DNA of 64,000 nucleotides from Akebia trifoliata (Eukaryota > Streptophyta > Magnoliopsida > Ranunculales > Lardizabalaceae): contig CM030713.1 of assembly GCA_017979445.1 (NCBI GenBank), positions 27,571,934-27,635,933 on the forward strand, read 5' to 3'. Shown here piece after piece: positions 45,601 to 59,219 of the stretch. The number at the start of each line of letters is the position of its first letter. The first letter of the stretch is position 1. The notes beneath the pieces were generated by a model that saw only the letters and a list, made by a program, of their open reading frames with translations, was not told the origin of the DNA and did not search any database. A program made the position numbers and the translations under genes.

Positions 45601-46413
45601 TAGATGTCCTAGTTGTGAGTTGATGTAAGACATCATAGGTGTCTCATGTTCCTGAGTTGATGTAAGACATCATAGCTGTCTTGTGTTCCTATTTTTGGTG
45701 CTTTGGGAAATCTGGAAGGAGTGGAACAATTGAAGCAGAATGCAAATGAGGTCATATTGATATTCAAGGCCCTCCTTCATAAGTGGCCTTCCATTCTCCA
45801 GGAATTTTGAGGTCAACTACTTTTTGATGACTTCATTTTAGACGGGAAGAAATTGTTTGTAAGTATTCTACGTAAGGTTTCTCCAGGCCACTATGGTGCC
45901 TTCCTATGATAATTATGTGAGACCTTTTCTCACCTTATCTTTTTTATGTAAGTTTGGCCTTATCTGCCACAATACAATAAAGTTCCTCTTTACTGATCAA
46001 CAGAAAAGAACATAAGACATTGGTGATTTGCAATCCTATATTCCAAAGGCCCCAAAGAATTAGAACCAAACATACTTGCTTCCTTTTATCAATTCTAGCT
46101 TATCAGAAAGAATGAGTTCCAAGAAAACAATGTTGACAAGTGGGTTGGAAGTGAGATCACAAAGGACTAGCTTTGATATAATCTGCTATGCTTTGCCCCC
46201 CACCCCATCCCACCCCAACCCACGTCAGGGTCCTTCGTAAATTTTCCTAGGGACTGCAATCTTGGGTCCCTAGATTCCTTCCAACCTTAGAGCTACAGCT
46301 ACCCCACCTTACGTCGGGGTCCTTCGTAAATTTTCCTAGGGACTGTGAGCTTCTGATTATTACATGCTAGCTGACTAAGGAAAATCTACGCTGCCTGGTT
46401 ACTGCACGCGCGT

Positions 46414-46482
<69 letters not shown>

Positions 46483-49400
46483 CAGATATATAAATTGAGA
46501 GAGAGAGGGAGATTTTACCTCAACAAGATGAAGATTTGAGGCACGACTTAAGAGAACAAATGCGAATTCTCCAATTTGAGCAAGTGATACACCCACCTTT
46601 GAAGCATTTGAAAAAATTAAAAATACACAAGAGTGACAAGTGACTGTGATACAAAATAAAGGGTTTTACAGTGGATTAATACTACTTACAAGGAATGATG
46701 TCCTGATACTATATCCAAAGGCCTTGGTCACCATGGTAATAACAATAGTCTTAACAACTACAACCAGAATGACAGATGCGAGCAAAATATCAACATGGTT
46801 CCATAAGAAGTGTACATTTACAAGCATTCCAATGCTAGCAAGGAAGAGAGCTGCAAAGAGATTACGAATTGGTTCCACCTGCAATGTAGAAAAGAGAAAA
46901 AAAAAACTTGAAAATCATGCACCTGCCAAGAAGCAGAATCTTCTTTTCTTATTATTGTTTTTTTGGGGAAGAGAGAAGGGAGGGGTGGGGGTGAAAGTAG
47001 CAAGTGGGGGGAGTCATGGTTTAGCTGTTAAGTGTGAGAAGATGTTTTGATCATGTGTTGAGCTATCAATACAGACCGACTATTTCTATCATGTTTGAAA
47101 GCCATGCAAGAGCAACGACCTAATGCAGTGTTGTGCTATCAATACGGACCAACTACAGCTATCATGTTTGAAAGCCATGCAAGAGCAATGACCTAATGCA
47201 GTGTTGGTTCTGAAATTAACCCTAAAGTATAATCAACAAGAAAAGATTCGAATAATAAAAATTAATCATGAAAGTAAATAATAAGAAATTCCAATTCCGG
47301 AGTGCAAGCTATAAGAGAAGAGAAATAAAAGAATTGGGTCTTCAACTTAGAATTCCAAACTTAAAAAGGCGCATCAACAAAGAAAAATACATGCACATGC
47401 AAATCATGCCACTTTCATACCACCTTTATCTAGACTTCCTCTCCTCTCAAGCTTCAAGATTCCAAAGAGAAAAGGACATTAACAAAATGATATTTTCTTT
47501 GATAAGGTAAATAAATATATTGATAAATGTAAACGCCTAGACAAACAAATATACAAGAAAGAGCTAACGAGCAAGAGGCGCACCAACCCCAAAAAAAAAA
47601 ATTAACCTAACCCAAATAGAATTGCATCAAATCTAAATACAAACTCTCACACTGAATCCCTTCGAACTGTTTAGAATTCATCATCCATGACTTATCCCAA
47701 ATATTGGGGTTGGCAACATGAACCCTTATTCTCCAGTCAACTCTATCATGAATCAAACCCCAAGGGGTTGGCCTAGTGAGCCTTGATAAGCTCCTCAGGA
47801 AGGGTAGGTCAAATGTTTGAAACCCCACGATGCAATGAATTCCTTGGGGCCACTCTCTAGTGTCTAGTTGACCCTTGACTCAACCAATTGCATATAGGAC
47901 TTTCCGAGGGGGAGATGCGTGTGACCGTGGGATTAGTCTCACCCAAAGGGTGGGGACACCCATGATAAGGAAAAACTCTCTATCATGAACAATATCTTTA
48001 GTCAACCCATGTGTCTTCATATCTCTTCTTCCTATTGCTAACAATGTCATTTTCAGTCTTCTTCTCACCTTTTTAAAGCCTTCGACTTACGCAAATGCCC
48101 TCCCCCCTATCGTTGTTAATTGTTTTTGATGTTCGAAGTGAATGCCCAATGACTACTCCTAAATTCTCTCATACTCAAACCTCTCAACATCCTAGTCTTT
48201 TCTACACCCATTCTATGGATATGTTGTTTCTTGAAAGCTCAACACTGAACTCAATAAGGCATGGCCGGTCTCTCACTGTTACTGCTTTCCTGTATAAAAA
48301 AATTCCTTTATTTTATGGTTGCATGTCAATTACTCAAGACCCCACAAGCAATTCACTTTATCTATCCAACACCAATTTTATCGGCAACATCCTCATTAAC
48401 ATCTCCACCTCTATGTATATTTGAATCTAACTAACGAAAGTTGTCTAATTGAGATATTCCATGCTCATCAATCCTAATTAACATGTCATTCAAAACGTCC
48501 TTTCTAAAATAGAAAGGACATTGAATTTTAGCAAACCTCTAGGTCCTACTTATATAAAACCCTTGTATTTGAAATATCCCTTCGGAATTCAAGTTTTGGA
48601 TTTAGTACGTTTCTAGTCCTACAAAACAATACTACCTGCAAATGCATATGCTAAGAGGCTGCTCCTTGAATATGCATGAGCGATTAGTCCATCCATGACT
48701 ATTGCAAAAAGGTAAAGACTGGTTAAGGCTAACCCCCAATACAAACCCATTCTAACTGGAAACTTACTCCTCTCACCATTAATTGTTTTGACACTATTTG
48801 CAACTGCAAGATACACATATATAATCATGTTAATATATACTCATTTGGCATTCTTTTTTTCCTAATACCCATCAAATTAACTCTCTAGGAAAAATATCAT
48901 ATGTTTTTCAAATTCAATAAAACTATAAATAGAATCCTCCTTTATTCTCAAAACTTCTCCGTAAATTTCCTAAGAAGATACCCTCAATAATGATGTCCTT
49001 GGCATGAAGCCAAATTGATTACCTGACATTATTGTTTCAGATCGTAATGTTTTCTCCACCATTCTCTCCAATAATTCCATAGCGTGACCCACAAGTTTTA
49101 TGTCACTACAATTAGTGCAATTTAACACATTTACCTTGCTCTTGTAAATAGATGTCATAATTCTTCTCTGTCCAGCTAGCATTTTCTTAGTCTCCAAAAT
49201 TTTAGAAGACATCTTAGTTAGCTAGCCTAATCAAGTTTCTCCCATGCACTTCCAAATCTCCAATGGGATACCATACCATACATGAAATCCATTTAATACA
49301 TACATGATTTGGACAAACATTCCTTTATTATTTTAATTTTATCATAAAGCAGATTTATTATTTAACAAAATAAGGGGAAAAAATATGAATAGGTCCCAAA

Positions 49401-52400
49401 ATCTCTTACCAAATTTGTAAAGGATCCATGAAATATACTACATTTGTGTGTGTGTGTGTGTGTGGGGTGGGGGGGGGGGGGGGGGGGGGGTTTATATCAG
49501 TTCCATGTCGGGGTACCTAAGAAAAAATGTGTTATCCTTTCCAGTATAACTGTAAGGGGGTACTAGAGCTTAAAGATCACAATTTTAGCTTATCTGAGCA
49601 TTAAACACAGTTTACTGTAAAATTTCCCACTATTACTAAGTGTATATTTTATCTCTCCAGAATATATCTATAAAGTATTGGTTTGCTACCCCAAGAGGTT
49701 GGCCTAGTGGCAAGTCGAGCCTTGATAAGCTCCTTGGGAAGGGTCAGTCAAGTGTTTGAAACCCCACGAAGTAATGAATTCCTTGGGGCCACCCTCCAGG
49801 GTCCAGTTGACCCTCAACTCAACTAGTTGCACATAGGACTTTCCAAGGGGGTGGTGCCTGTGACCGTGGGTGGGATTAGTCTCTCACCCAAAGGGTGGGG
49901 ATACCCACGAAAAGCAAAAAAATTAAAATAAATGAAGTATTGGTTTGTAGGATCGTTCATATGTTTTTTTACATGTTTACAGAGCATAAAAAAGATTGTT
50001 CCAGTTGTAGATTGGATTTCCTGTAGTGACTGCATATTGCCTAACACATGACTAGTCTCATTAACTCAGCGTTAAAGGACATATTAAGTTTATTAAAATA
50101 TCACACAAGTGTTTATAAAACCAGCCCCACAGTGGTTAAAATGAGCTTCAGCTCTAAATTCCTATGTATGTTATGCCATTTGTTGAGTCACATCTTTAGA
50201 TCATAGAGTTGAGTAACTATGTGGTGAGTAGCGAGTATGCGCATGGGAGGCCTACACCAAAAAAATAAAAAATAAAAAAAGCTTTCTGAAAATCAATTGC
50301 ATCTTAATCTGGTTCTTCAGCTTTCATATTGCTTGCTCCAGCCATCACTGGGCTCAAGTAGAGCTAGTATTTCCTTCCACTTTCTTTCTTAACATTTTCA
50401 TGTTGCCCACCCAAAAGGAAAGAAAATGAAGCCCCCCCCCCCCCCCCGGCGGAAGATGAAAATAACTACACAGTACACTCAGAAAGGCACCTAATATTAA
50501 TGATTACAAACAAACACTTGAATTTGACCCTGAAGTTACTGTGTTTCCGTTGAATCAAGTCCAAGAAAAAACAAAGAAGTGATACACCGAAATAGGATAT
50601 TGATTTAAATGCATATCCAAAGCTCTTCCGAGCATCTAAACTGAAAAAAGAACTTATCCAAGGACCTGCTACTAAATGGATTCACATGAATGACATCACT
50701 TAAGAGTATTACAAGTGATGGAGAGTACCTGGTCCGATGTATGCTGTGCGAAGTCAGTGGTAGACAGCATGACTCCAGCTACAAACGACCCCAACTCAAG
50801 ACTCAGGCCAAGCTTATCACTGCACTGAAAGATAATACCAAACAAGAGATTAGATGAGTGAATGATAAAATCTTCCTATAGTCTCCAGTCATCTTAGCTT
50901 ATGGTTCTCTTTATAAATCAAAACTCTAAAGCATGTACATATAAAATAAAATAAAAAATATGTTTACAAACCAACCACTTTATTTTAGTATTAAGGTTTC
51001 CAATATATTTTACCCAACACCAAAAACACAAAACGAGACATTATCTCATGTTACATATTATAAGAATGATTGCTTACATCCCTTGGGATGTAACTGGTCA
51101 GTGGTATGCAAATTCCCTTTTGTTGCAATTGTTACTAATCCAACATTTTTGTTTATTGATTGTATAACACCTTATTAAGAAAAAGGGTAAAAGGTGGACG
51201 AGAATCCCAAGGAACCATGAGATCCCATCTAAATAAGAAACCCTCAATAAAGATACCCTTAAACTCCCTTAAATAGCTCCAACCAATATAACAAAAGGGT
51301 CAGGATCCCTGGACTCATGGAAAAAACACATGATGCCAACCATTTAAACACAAAATCCAATGGTGGAGATTTATCCTTGGGATAAGTATCTCTAAGATAT
51401 TTGTTATCAAGATACACATAAATCTCAATTGTTGGATATTGTATCTATAGTAAATCCTATAATACTAATAATCACATCTTTAATGCTCCTTTTCAAAGGC
51501 TCTGTTGTTTCCTACCTTCTAGAGTCCCCAGCACACAACAAAGGGGGTTAGAGCCCACAAAATCCTCTTTTCTGCAAGAAAGCCTTGACTTGTCAACTTT
51601 CAAAAACGCTCGGCGGATTCCCAAAAATACAACGGAATATGAAAATATGTTCTTCGATTGTAAAAATAATTAGGAGTTTATACATCATAGGAGGATTTTC
51701 ATTCCTTGACTATGTTTTTGAACATTTCCTAGTTCACTTCTAGAACATCCATTCGGATGGAGAATCAAAGCTTTTAAAAGGTAAGGTAAGGCTATATGGG
51801 GATAGATACATTCGTGGTGCACTAGGCTATTTTGAAGGAAAGGAACATACAGATTTTTGAAGGCAGGTAAAATTTGAGTTAGCCTAACGACACAAAAGCC
51901 CTTAATTTCTATTGGTCAACCTAGCTTTTGGATAGTGAAGGTCTCAAATTCTAAAATATTGCATCTTCAATGAAATGATTGTTTGTTAGGTTTAACTTGA
52001 CTTTGGTGTGATGAGAGACTTTCTTATCACCCCTTTTTGTATGTTTTTGATTTTGCCCTTCTTCCAAGGAGAGTATACTTCCAAGTGTCATATGGACACC
52101 TAAAAGGAAGGAAAATCAAATTGTTCAATCACAAGAAAAGTTACTTCGGAGATTGATTCCTTTTGCAATGTGGACAGTTCAAAAGGGAAAAAATAGAAGG
52201 ATTTTTATAAGGAATACCTACAGTCGATTCTCATTTCCATGAAGGCTCTTATTTTCTACTAGTCCTCAGCTATCCGGATTGTAGAAACCTCAAACTTGAC
52301 CCGTGTCTTCAAAAGAAGAGAAATTTCTTCTTAGGTTTAGTTTTTGGGTGAGTGCGAGGCTCACTTCCCTTCTCCCTAGGTATTTTATTTGTATTTCTTT

Positions 52401-55400
52401 TCGGCTTGTGGCTTTATCCATAAATTCTTACTTATTTAAATAAAAAGAGAAAAAAATAGTAATGCAAGCATAGATCAGAAGAGACCCAATGAGAGTTGCA
52501 ACAAGACCTTAGTAACCAAAGCGTGAAGCGAGAGTTGGAGTGAAAATGTGAGTGCCCAATTCAAAAATAACTGATTGGCAAAATTTTGGAAGAAATGGAT
52601 GGATTAGATAGTTAAATCAACCTGATTATTGATATCACTAATGGTCTCAACAAGCCATAAGATCTAGATTGAGGGATTTTACGGTGTTCAACTTATGAGA
52701 CCATTTAATCCAATAGGTCATGAGACCAAAAAAAACCCCAGTAGCATTGATCGGACAAGTTGATCTTATTGAAATCTTGAAGAAACATGAATGGCATCGA
52801 TCGGGAAATATTTTCTATATAAAGGATTATTTTAAGAACGGGTTTGCAAAGGGCATGCTAACGTGGATAGATGGTTTGATTTAGGGGAATTGCATATGGA
52901 CACGTCACTATTTGTGCACTACCTCTAAAATTCTTTAAAATAAAAGATGATTTACAATTTTCATTACATAAAAAAGTTTGTTATCCTCTCTTAAAATGCG
53001 TTGAGGCATGCGTCATTGGGTCCACTAATAATGTTAGACCTACAAAATAAAATAAATGGTTTGACTAGTGTCACATACACTTTAGATTTGGGTACCAAAA
53101 CATGATCAAATCAATGGTTGAGAATCAATCTTTTGTTTTTTTTTTTTTTTTTTTTTGTAAAGTATAAAATCTAATCAAGAAAAATATAAAATCTAATACC
53201 CATACGCCACCAACCAAGTTGACTATTTTTTATATGTCCACCAAAAGATCCACTTATAAAGTTAGTGCGCCTGAAAAATATTTCAAAAATGTTGTCTAGA
53301 ATAATATCAAACATTTTGTAATAAGAACTACAACAAATCCAAATACGTGTCCCTCTTCCCCTCCACATCTTCCCACATTAAATATGGACTTCTAATGTGT
53401 AAAGAGAGTGAGAGAGTTAAGAGCAAAGAATTGAAAGTGCGCTTTGCATAATTCAGGGCGCGGATCCTAGGCAAATCTGCCTTCAATTCATGAAACCACA
53501 GTATGATACTAAGCTTTCAACCTTGATAAACAAAAAGGAAAGTTGTTTGACGCTTACCCAAGCTGATAATAAGCAGAATGCTACAGAAGCAAGCTGATAA
53601 AGTTCATTCGTCTGCAAATATTCATCAGATCCATCAATAGCTTATAAAAAGAAAACCAGGCCTTCAAAAGACACATAATCTTATAGTGATTTAAAAGATC
53701 CCAAATGAAGTTTAGTTGCATAATCCAAAAATCAACAGAACTTGTTTAATGGAAACTAAAAACGAAGGTAAGAGATTTAAGTCCAAGAGAAAGAAAATAT
53801 CTCATGAGCTATCAAATACAATGCCGCCAAAAGACATAAAAACACTTAGAAAAAGTATCTCTTTTAAAACAAAGTTCCGTATACCTAGCAATCCAATTAG
53901 CATAACCTACTTATACTGTTCCTAGTTTCTTTACTCTACAAAATAAAATTAGTTCCATGATCAAGGCAAGGATTTTGAAAAATAACATCACGGAGTGTTA
54001 TTACATGTCAAGTTTTCATTGACAAAAAAAAGCAAGATGACAAGCAAAAGGAAGTCATATCATCAACTCAAAGCAGTTTTACTATATTTCCTTCCTCAAT
54101 AAACATGGGTGATCACTCACTTGAGATGATAGCTGTATCATTAGCTTCAAGAAGCGTGGAACGAAGGACCATGACAATATAGATGCAGCAATTAAGAAGG
54201 TGGACAATACCAGCAACCTGTGTATAATGTTTGTTAGCAAAGCACAAAACCTAAGCAATATGAGAAAAGAAATAGGAAAATTTTCCATGAATAGTTCAGT
54301 AGAGACAATTAAAAGTGAACTTCATTTTTATTGCATCACCAACAAGTTGCACAAAATCACAACAGTACAAAACAAAACTAAAATAATTGGAATATTATAC
54401 AAGGGGAGCGGTTCGGCAGCCCTAAAGTTTGCCAAGTTTGGTGCCAAACATTTTTGCATCCTCACAAAAAATCAGCTCATTCCAAAGCTTCTAACCCATA
54501 TTTTGAAAAATGTTTGGCACCAAACTTGGCAAACTTTAGGGCTGCTGAACCGTCCCCTTATATAAGATAGTTAAATTTAACCTTACTGGTGTACTAAAAC
54601 ATAGAAAAGAACTTACAGTTTTGCCATTGAAATTATTCCTTGCAAGAGGCCACTGTTACCACCCAAAACTGGGAGCAGAGCAAACAGTAAACCAACAGCA
54701 CAATCCTGAAATAACCAGTGAAAAAGAATATGGATATGCATCCCAAGATCAAGCTTCACAGCTTGGTATATTATCCAGCTATGAATGAAAGGTAACTTTT
54801 GGAAACAAAGGTCTACAAGTCATACCTGAAAAATAAGTGTACCTATTGTAACTTGACCATGAAGAGTGCTGTTACTGTTCTTTTCAACCAAAAACTTTAA
54901 AACCTGAGAAGGGGAAAAGAAGGCCGAATATTAAACTTGGCATCATGTAGAGGAGAAGAGAGAAATTAAAAAATAAATAGAAGTTTCAATAAATGGAGGT
55001 GAAAGCATTACCACCGCAGTTGATGACATTGATAAGAAGAAGCCAACAAACACGCCCTCTGACAACTTGGCACCACATAACTGCACTAGATTGAAAGATT
55101 ATTGTCAAACTCAGAATCCATTTTGATATGAGAAAATAATTAGAGCAACTAGGCCTTAAAGTGAGTTTTGGTGCCATACCACAGAAGTTGCACCACATAA
55201 GCTCACAAATATAAGAATTTGAAGTAGCCCTCCAAGAACAGCAACAGGAGCCACAACTTTTAACTGAATCAGTAACCTGAGTTAGAACAACTGCTCTACA
55301 AGAAGTCAATGTAGAGAATATAGCAATTAAAGGAATATCCGTACAACTGTCAGGTAGTGATTAATCAAGCATTTTTAGGTAGTAATCAAACATTTTCTTG

Positions 55401-58400
55401 AAGTCAATATAATATACCTTTGTCAAAGAGAACTCAAGGCCCAAGGCAAAAAGGAGAAAGACAACTCCAAACTGGGCAACGGTCTCAACCTGAACGAAAG
55501 GGGGAAAAAATGACATATTACCAGCACAGCAGTAATTGGTAAACCCAGCCATGTACAAGGTTTCCTGGTAAGGAAAACTTGGATGAACAACTAACAATGA
55601 AGTGTATATAATTCCATATTATCATATCTTTAGTGATTTTTTTTCTTCACTTTTAATCTCTCTCCATTGTAATTATTGGTTTTATATTCTCCTCCTCTCA
55701 TAACAGGAACCAATTCATTTCTATGCAATGAATACCTGTGGGTAAGCAGAACCACATGTTCGTGAAAGCATTAGACAACTGAAAAATGGTACCAAGTCCA
55801 ATATGCGGCATTTCGATTCTTTTTAGGCCCCACTCTAATCAAGTATTGAAAAATGGGATCCAACATAAAGATTTTTGGTTCCAGGTAAATGGGTATACAT
55901 TGACAGTCTTAATACCAATCAAAGTAAAAGGAAAGCTTTATATGATGGTAGTAAAACCAACTATCGTTTATGGAGCTGAATGTTGGGAGTCAAGAAGTAT
56001 TGCAAGTAGAAGAGGCGAGGATGTTGAGATGGAAGAGTTGAAAGACTAGGACAGATGAAATTAGAAACGAACACATTCAGGGAAACATAGGAGCTCCAAT
56101 AGATGATAAACTAAGAGGAAATCGACTGAGACGGTTTAGGCATGTTCAACAGAGGCTGATTACATCCCCAGATAGAATAAATTTTCAAGTTGAAGTTCCT
56201 AGAAGAGCCGGGAGGAAGACCTAAAAAAATATGGATGAAGAAAGTGAAAGCATATATGAACCAACTTTCAATAACAGAAACCAAGGTTTCAGGACAAAGT
56301 GGAATGGGGGAACAAGATTCGTTAACCAACCCCAAAAAAATTTGGGACAAGGCTTTGTTGTTACAGCATATTTATAAGCGTATTATGGGACATAATGTCA
56401 TAGTCCCAAGTAGTAATATAGTGCAATATTATCTTAATGTCAACCCTTCAATTTTGCTATAATGGTGTCATACACTTTTATATGATGCCACTATTCACAA
56501 TCCAAAGGCTAAGAGCCCAGCATTGAGATGGTATTATGGTAAAGTACCACCAGGGCTATGACATCATTGGCATATATTACAAAATTAAAAGCTGTGAGCT
56601 GCTTATGTACTTTAAACGGACCAACCAAGCAGCCACACCATTTTTTATTGTCAACAGTGATCAAGGGGGAGGAGTGGGGCTATATGGCTTGCAGTGTAGG
56701 GGTTTAGCATAGAAGATTTGACTCTAGAAAGTGTGGAATCAAGGAACATGAGACATTTAGCTGACCCCAAATCTTGGGGATAGGGATTTGTTATTGTGCA
56801 AAATAAAAGAGCGTACAATATTAAGCAACTAAAGCATAAATGCCTGCATTTGGAGAATATAAAAAATAGAACAAAACGTCTTCAAATAAATTACAATACT
56901 ATACTAAAATTGGCATCATACCTGTACCATTTCACTGATTAAATTCAAACCCCCTGGTCCAATCAAAGAACCAGCAAGCAGATAACCGACAATAACCTAG
57001 CATACATTGCCATAAAGAATCAGTGAAATCTAAAAGTAGAAATGAAAATATAGATTGAAACTAGAACAGAAAATAATTTCCAGTACAGGGAAAGACTAAA
57101 GAATACAGCCATGGCTCAGGCTTATAAGTGTACAAACCGGTTGTCCAAAACGGGAAAAGGTGATTCCCCCAATTGTTGCAGAAACAATTACAACCACCAA
57201 GTCTGAAATTAACCTGCAGGAAAGAATTTTGATAAAATCACAAGTAAATGATAATTTCAATGATCAACAACCACTCGAAAAGATCTCAGGAATATTAGAC
57301 TTTTCAATATTACACAATAATAAACTAATAATATAATGAACCCTAGAGATTAAACTGATTTATGAATAACTATAAAGGGGAAAAGAAAAAATGTGATCAA
57401 CCTTAAATCTACTTGAAGCACTGGGTACTTCGATTTCTTGTTGGACATCACAAATACATTGTCCTAGCATGAAGTAAACAAGACAATGATCAGGTAATTA
57501 AAAATAAAGTTGAAGGAGTAACTTCGAAGCAACACTGGTCTAGTATTCATGCCAAACGTGCACTTGTAAGTTTCAACGCACCTTTGTATCAATCAAAGTA
57601 GTCGTGTCATCATTAGAACCTTCATTTTCCAGGGAAAACACATCTTGAAATTGAAACGGTCTAGTGCCACTGCAAGAAAAACATTACTGCAATAGCTAAA
57701 AAGAAAAAAAGACCCTTCTAAATTTTATAAGTTTATATGATCAAGCCATTTCATTATTACAAATCCAACTCTACAGAATTCCGTACTTTGACACTCGTGT
57801 ATCATTTTTCTTGGACTTCTCATGAGTAATTTTAGCTACAGTCTCCAATACAGCCTGCAAGACATATGAGGAAAATGAGCAAATAAAATATTTGAAAAGA
57901 AGACTTAAAACATTAAAACCTGAGGAATTAAACATGGAAGAAGTTCACAAATATTGTGGCTACTGGAGAACAGTTATTTACAGGCTAAAACTAGCTGTTG
58001 CAAAGTCTGGATGACTCGCATGAATATGTAAGATAGCTCACTGACTAGTTCTATTTTTAGTATGTTCTTTGTAAAGCTACATTGCTCACCAACAAAAGCA
58101 GCATAGAATAATATTTCAATATCTAAGCCAAGAAAAACAGAGAAATTAACTTATTGATTTCCACATTTATAGTTATTTTACAATATGGCCATTATATTTC
58201 CAACTATCTTAAGATCCTTTTGTGTAAGAATGAATTGGGTTGCATGTTTATACAAAATAGCTTGGCCAAGACAAATAATTATTTTGAAAAATACACCCAA
58301 AATATTCAAACTGTCTAAAACCTTTCGTGTAAGAATGAGATTGCTGCAAGATATTGTGCGTCTATGCTAAAGTTTTAAAAGTAAAGTAACACCTACTTGT

Positions 58401-59156
58401 TGATCTGTTACACTGCTGTTGAAGCTGCTTACATCAGTTCCTGACAAAAGTAGATAATGTTATCATCTAAGCAGCATTAAGGAGAAGAGAATCTAACAAA
58501 AATAACGAAGTATACATTACACGGTTTACAGATCGGTGACAAATACACAAATTTTGAAAGGCTTTGCCAAGAGGAGAAATTCCCCACATGACCAACTTTA
58601 GTCCTTACATATTTGTTTATAGTAAAATGAGGGTATACTTGACCCTTTATCAATTTTTGTGCTAATCAAAATTTTAAAAGGCGTTTAAAGCTTATGCATT
58701 CGTTCGCATTCCCAAGGTATTTGAATTTAGCAGATCTCAAGGCCTTCCACACCTTTTTTAAGTCCCGTTTCATACGGAAAAATAACATACATGCGCTGGT
58801 GGAGACAAATAGTAGTAACTTAAATAGTTCAATTTCATTTATTTATTTATTTTTAATCTCTTAACATGTAGTTAAATAATAATAAGCTTTTCAATAACAA
58901 ATAGCATCAACAAGATTGAGGACCAAGAGCTGTTCAAACGCCCCAAATATGGCTATAAGGCCTTGCTAATGATGAACAAAAACATCTCTTTCAAAGTGGA
59001 TCAACATTTTCTCATTTTTTGTTTAGTTTATATTACTAACTTAATTTGTCCTATCATTTTTTTTTTTTAATTTCTAGTGTGCATAGAAAAGGCATGCTCA
59101 TGAGGCTTTCACATCACACTTCACACAATTAAAGAACCTCACCCCACACACACACA

Positions 59157-59219
<63 letters not shown>

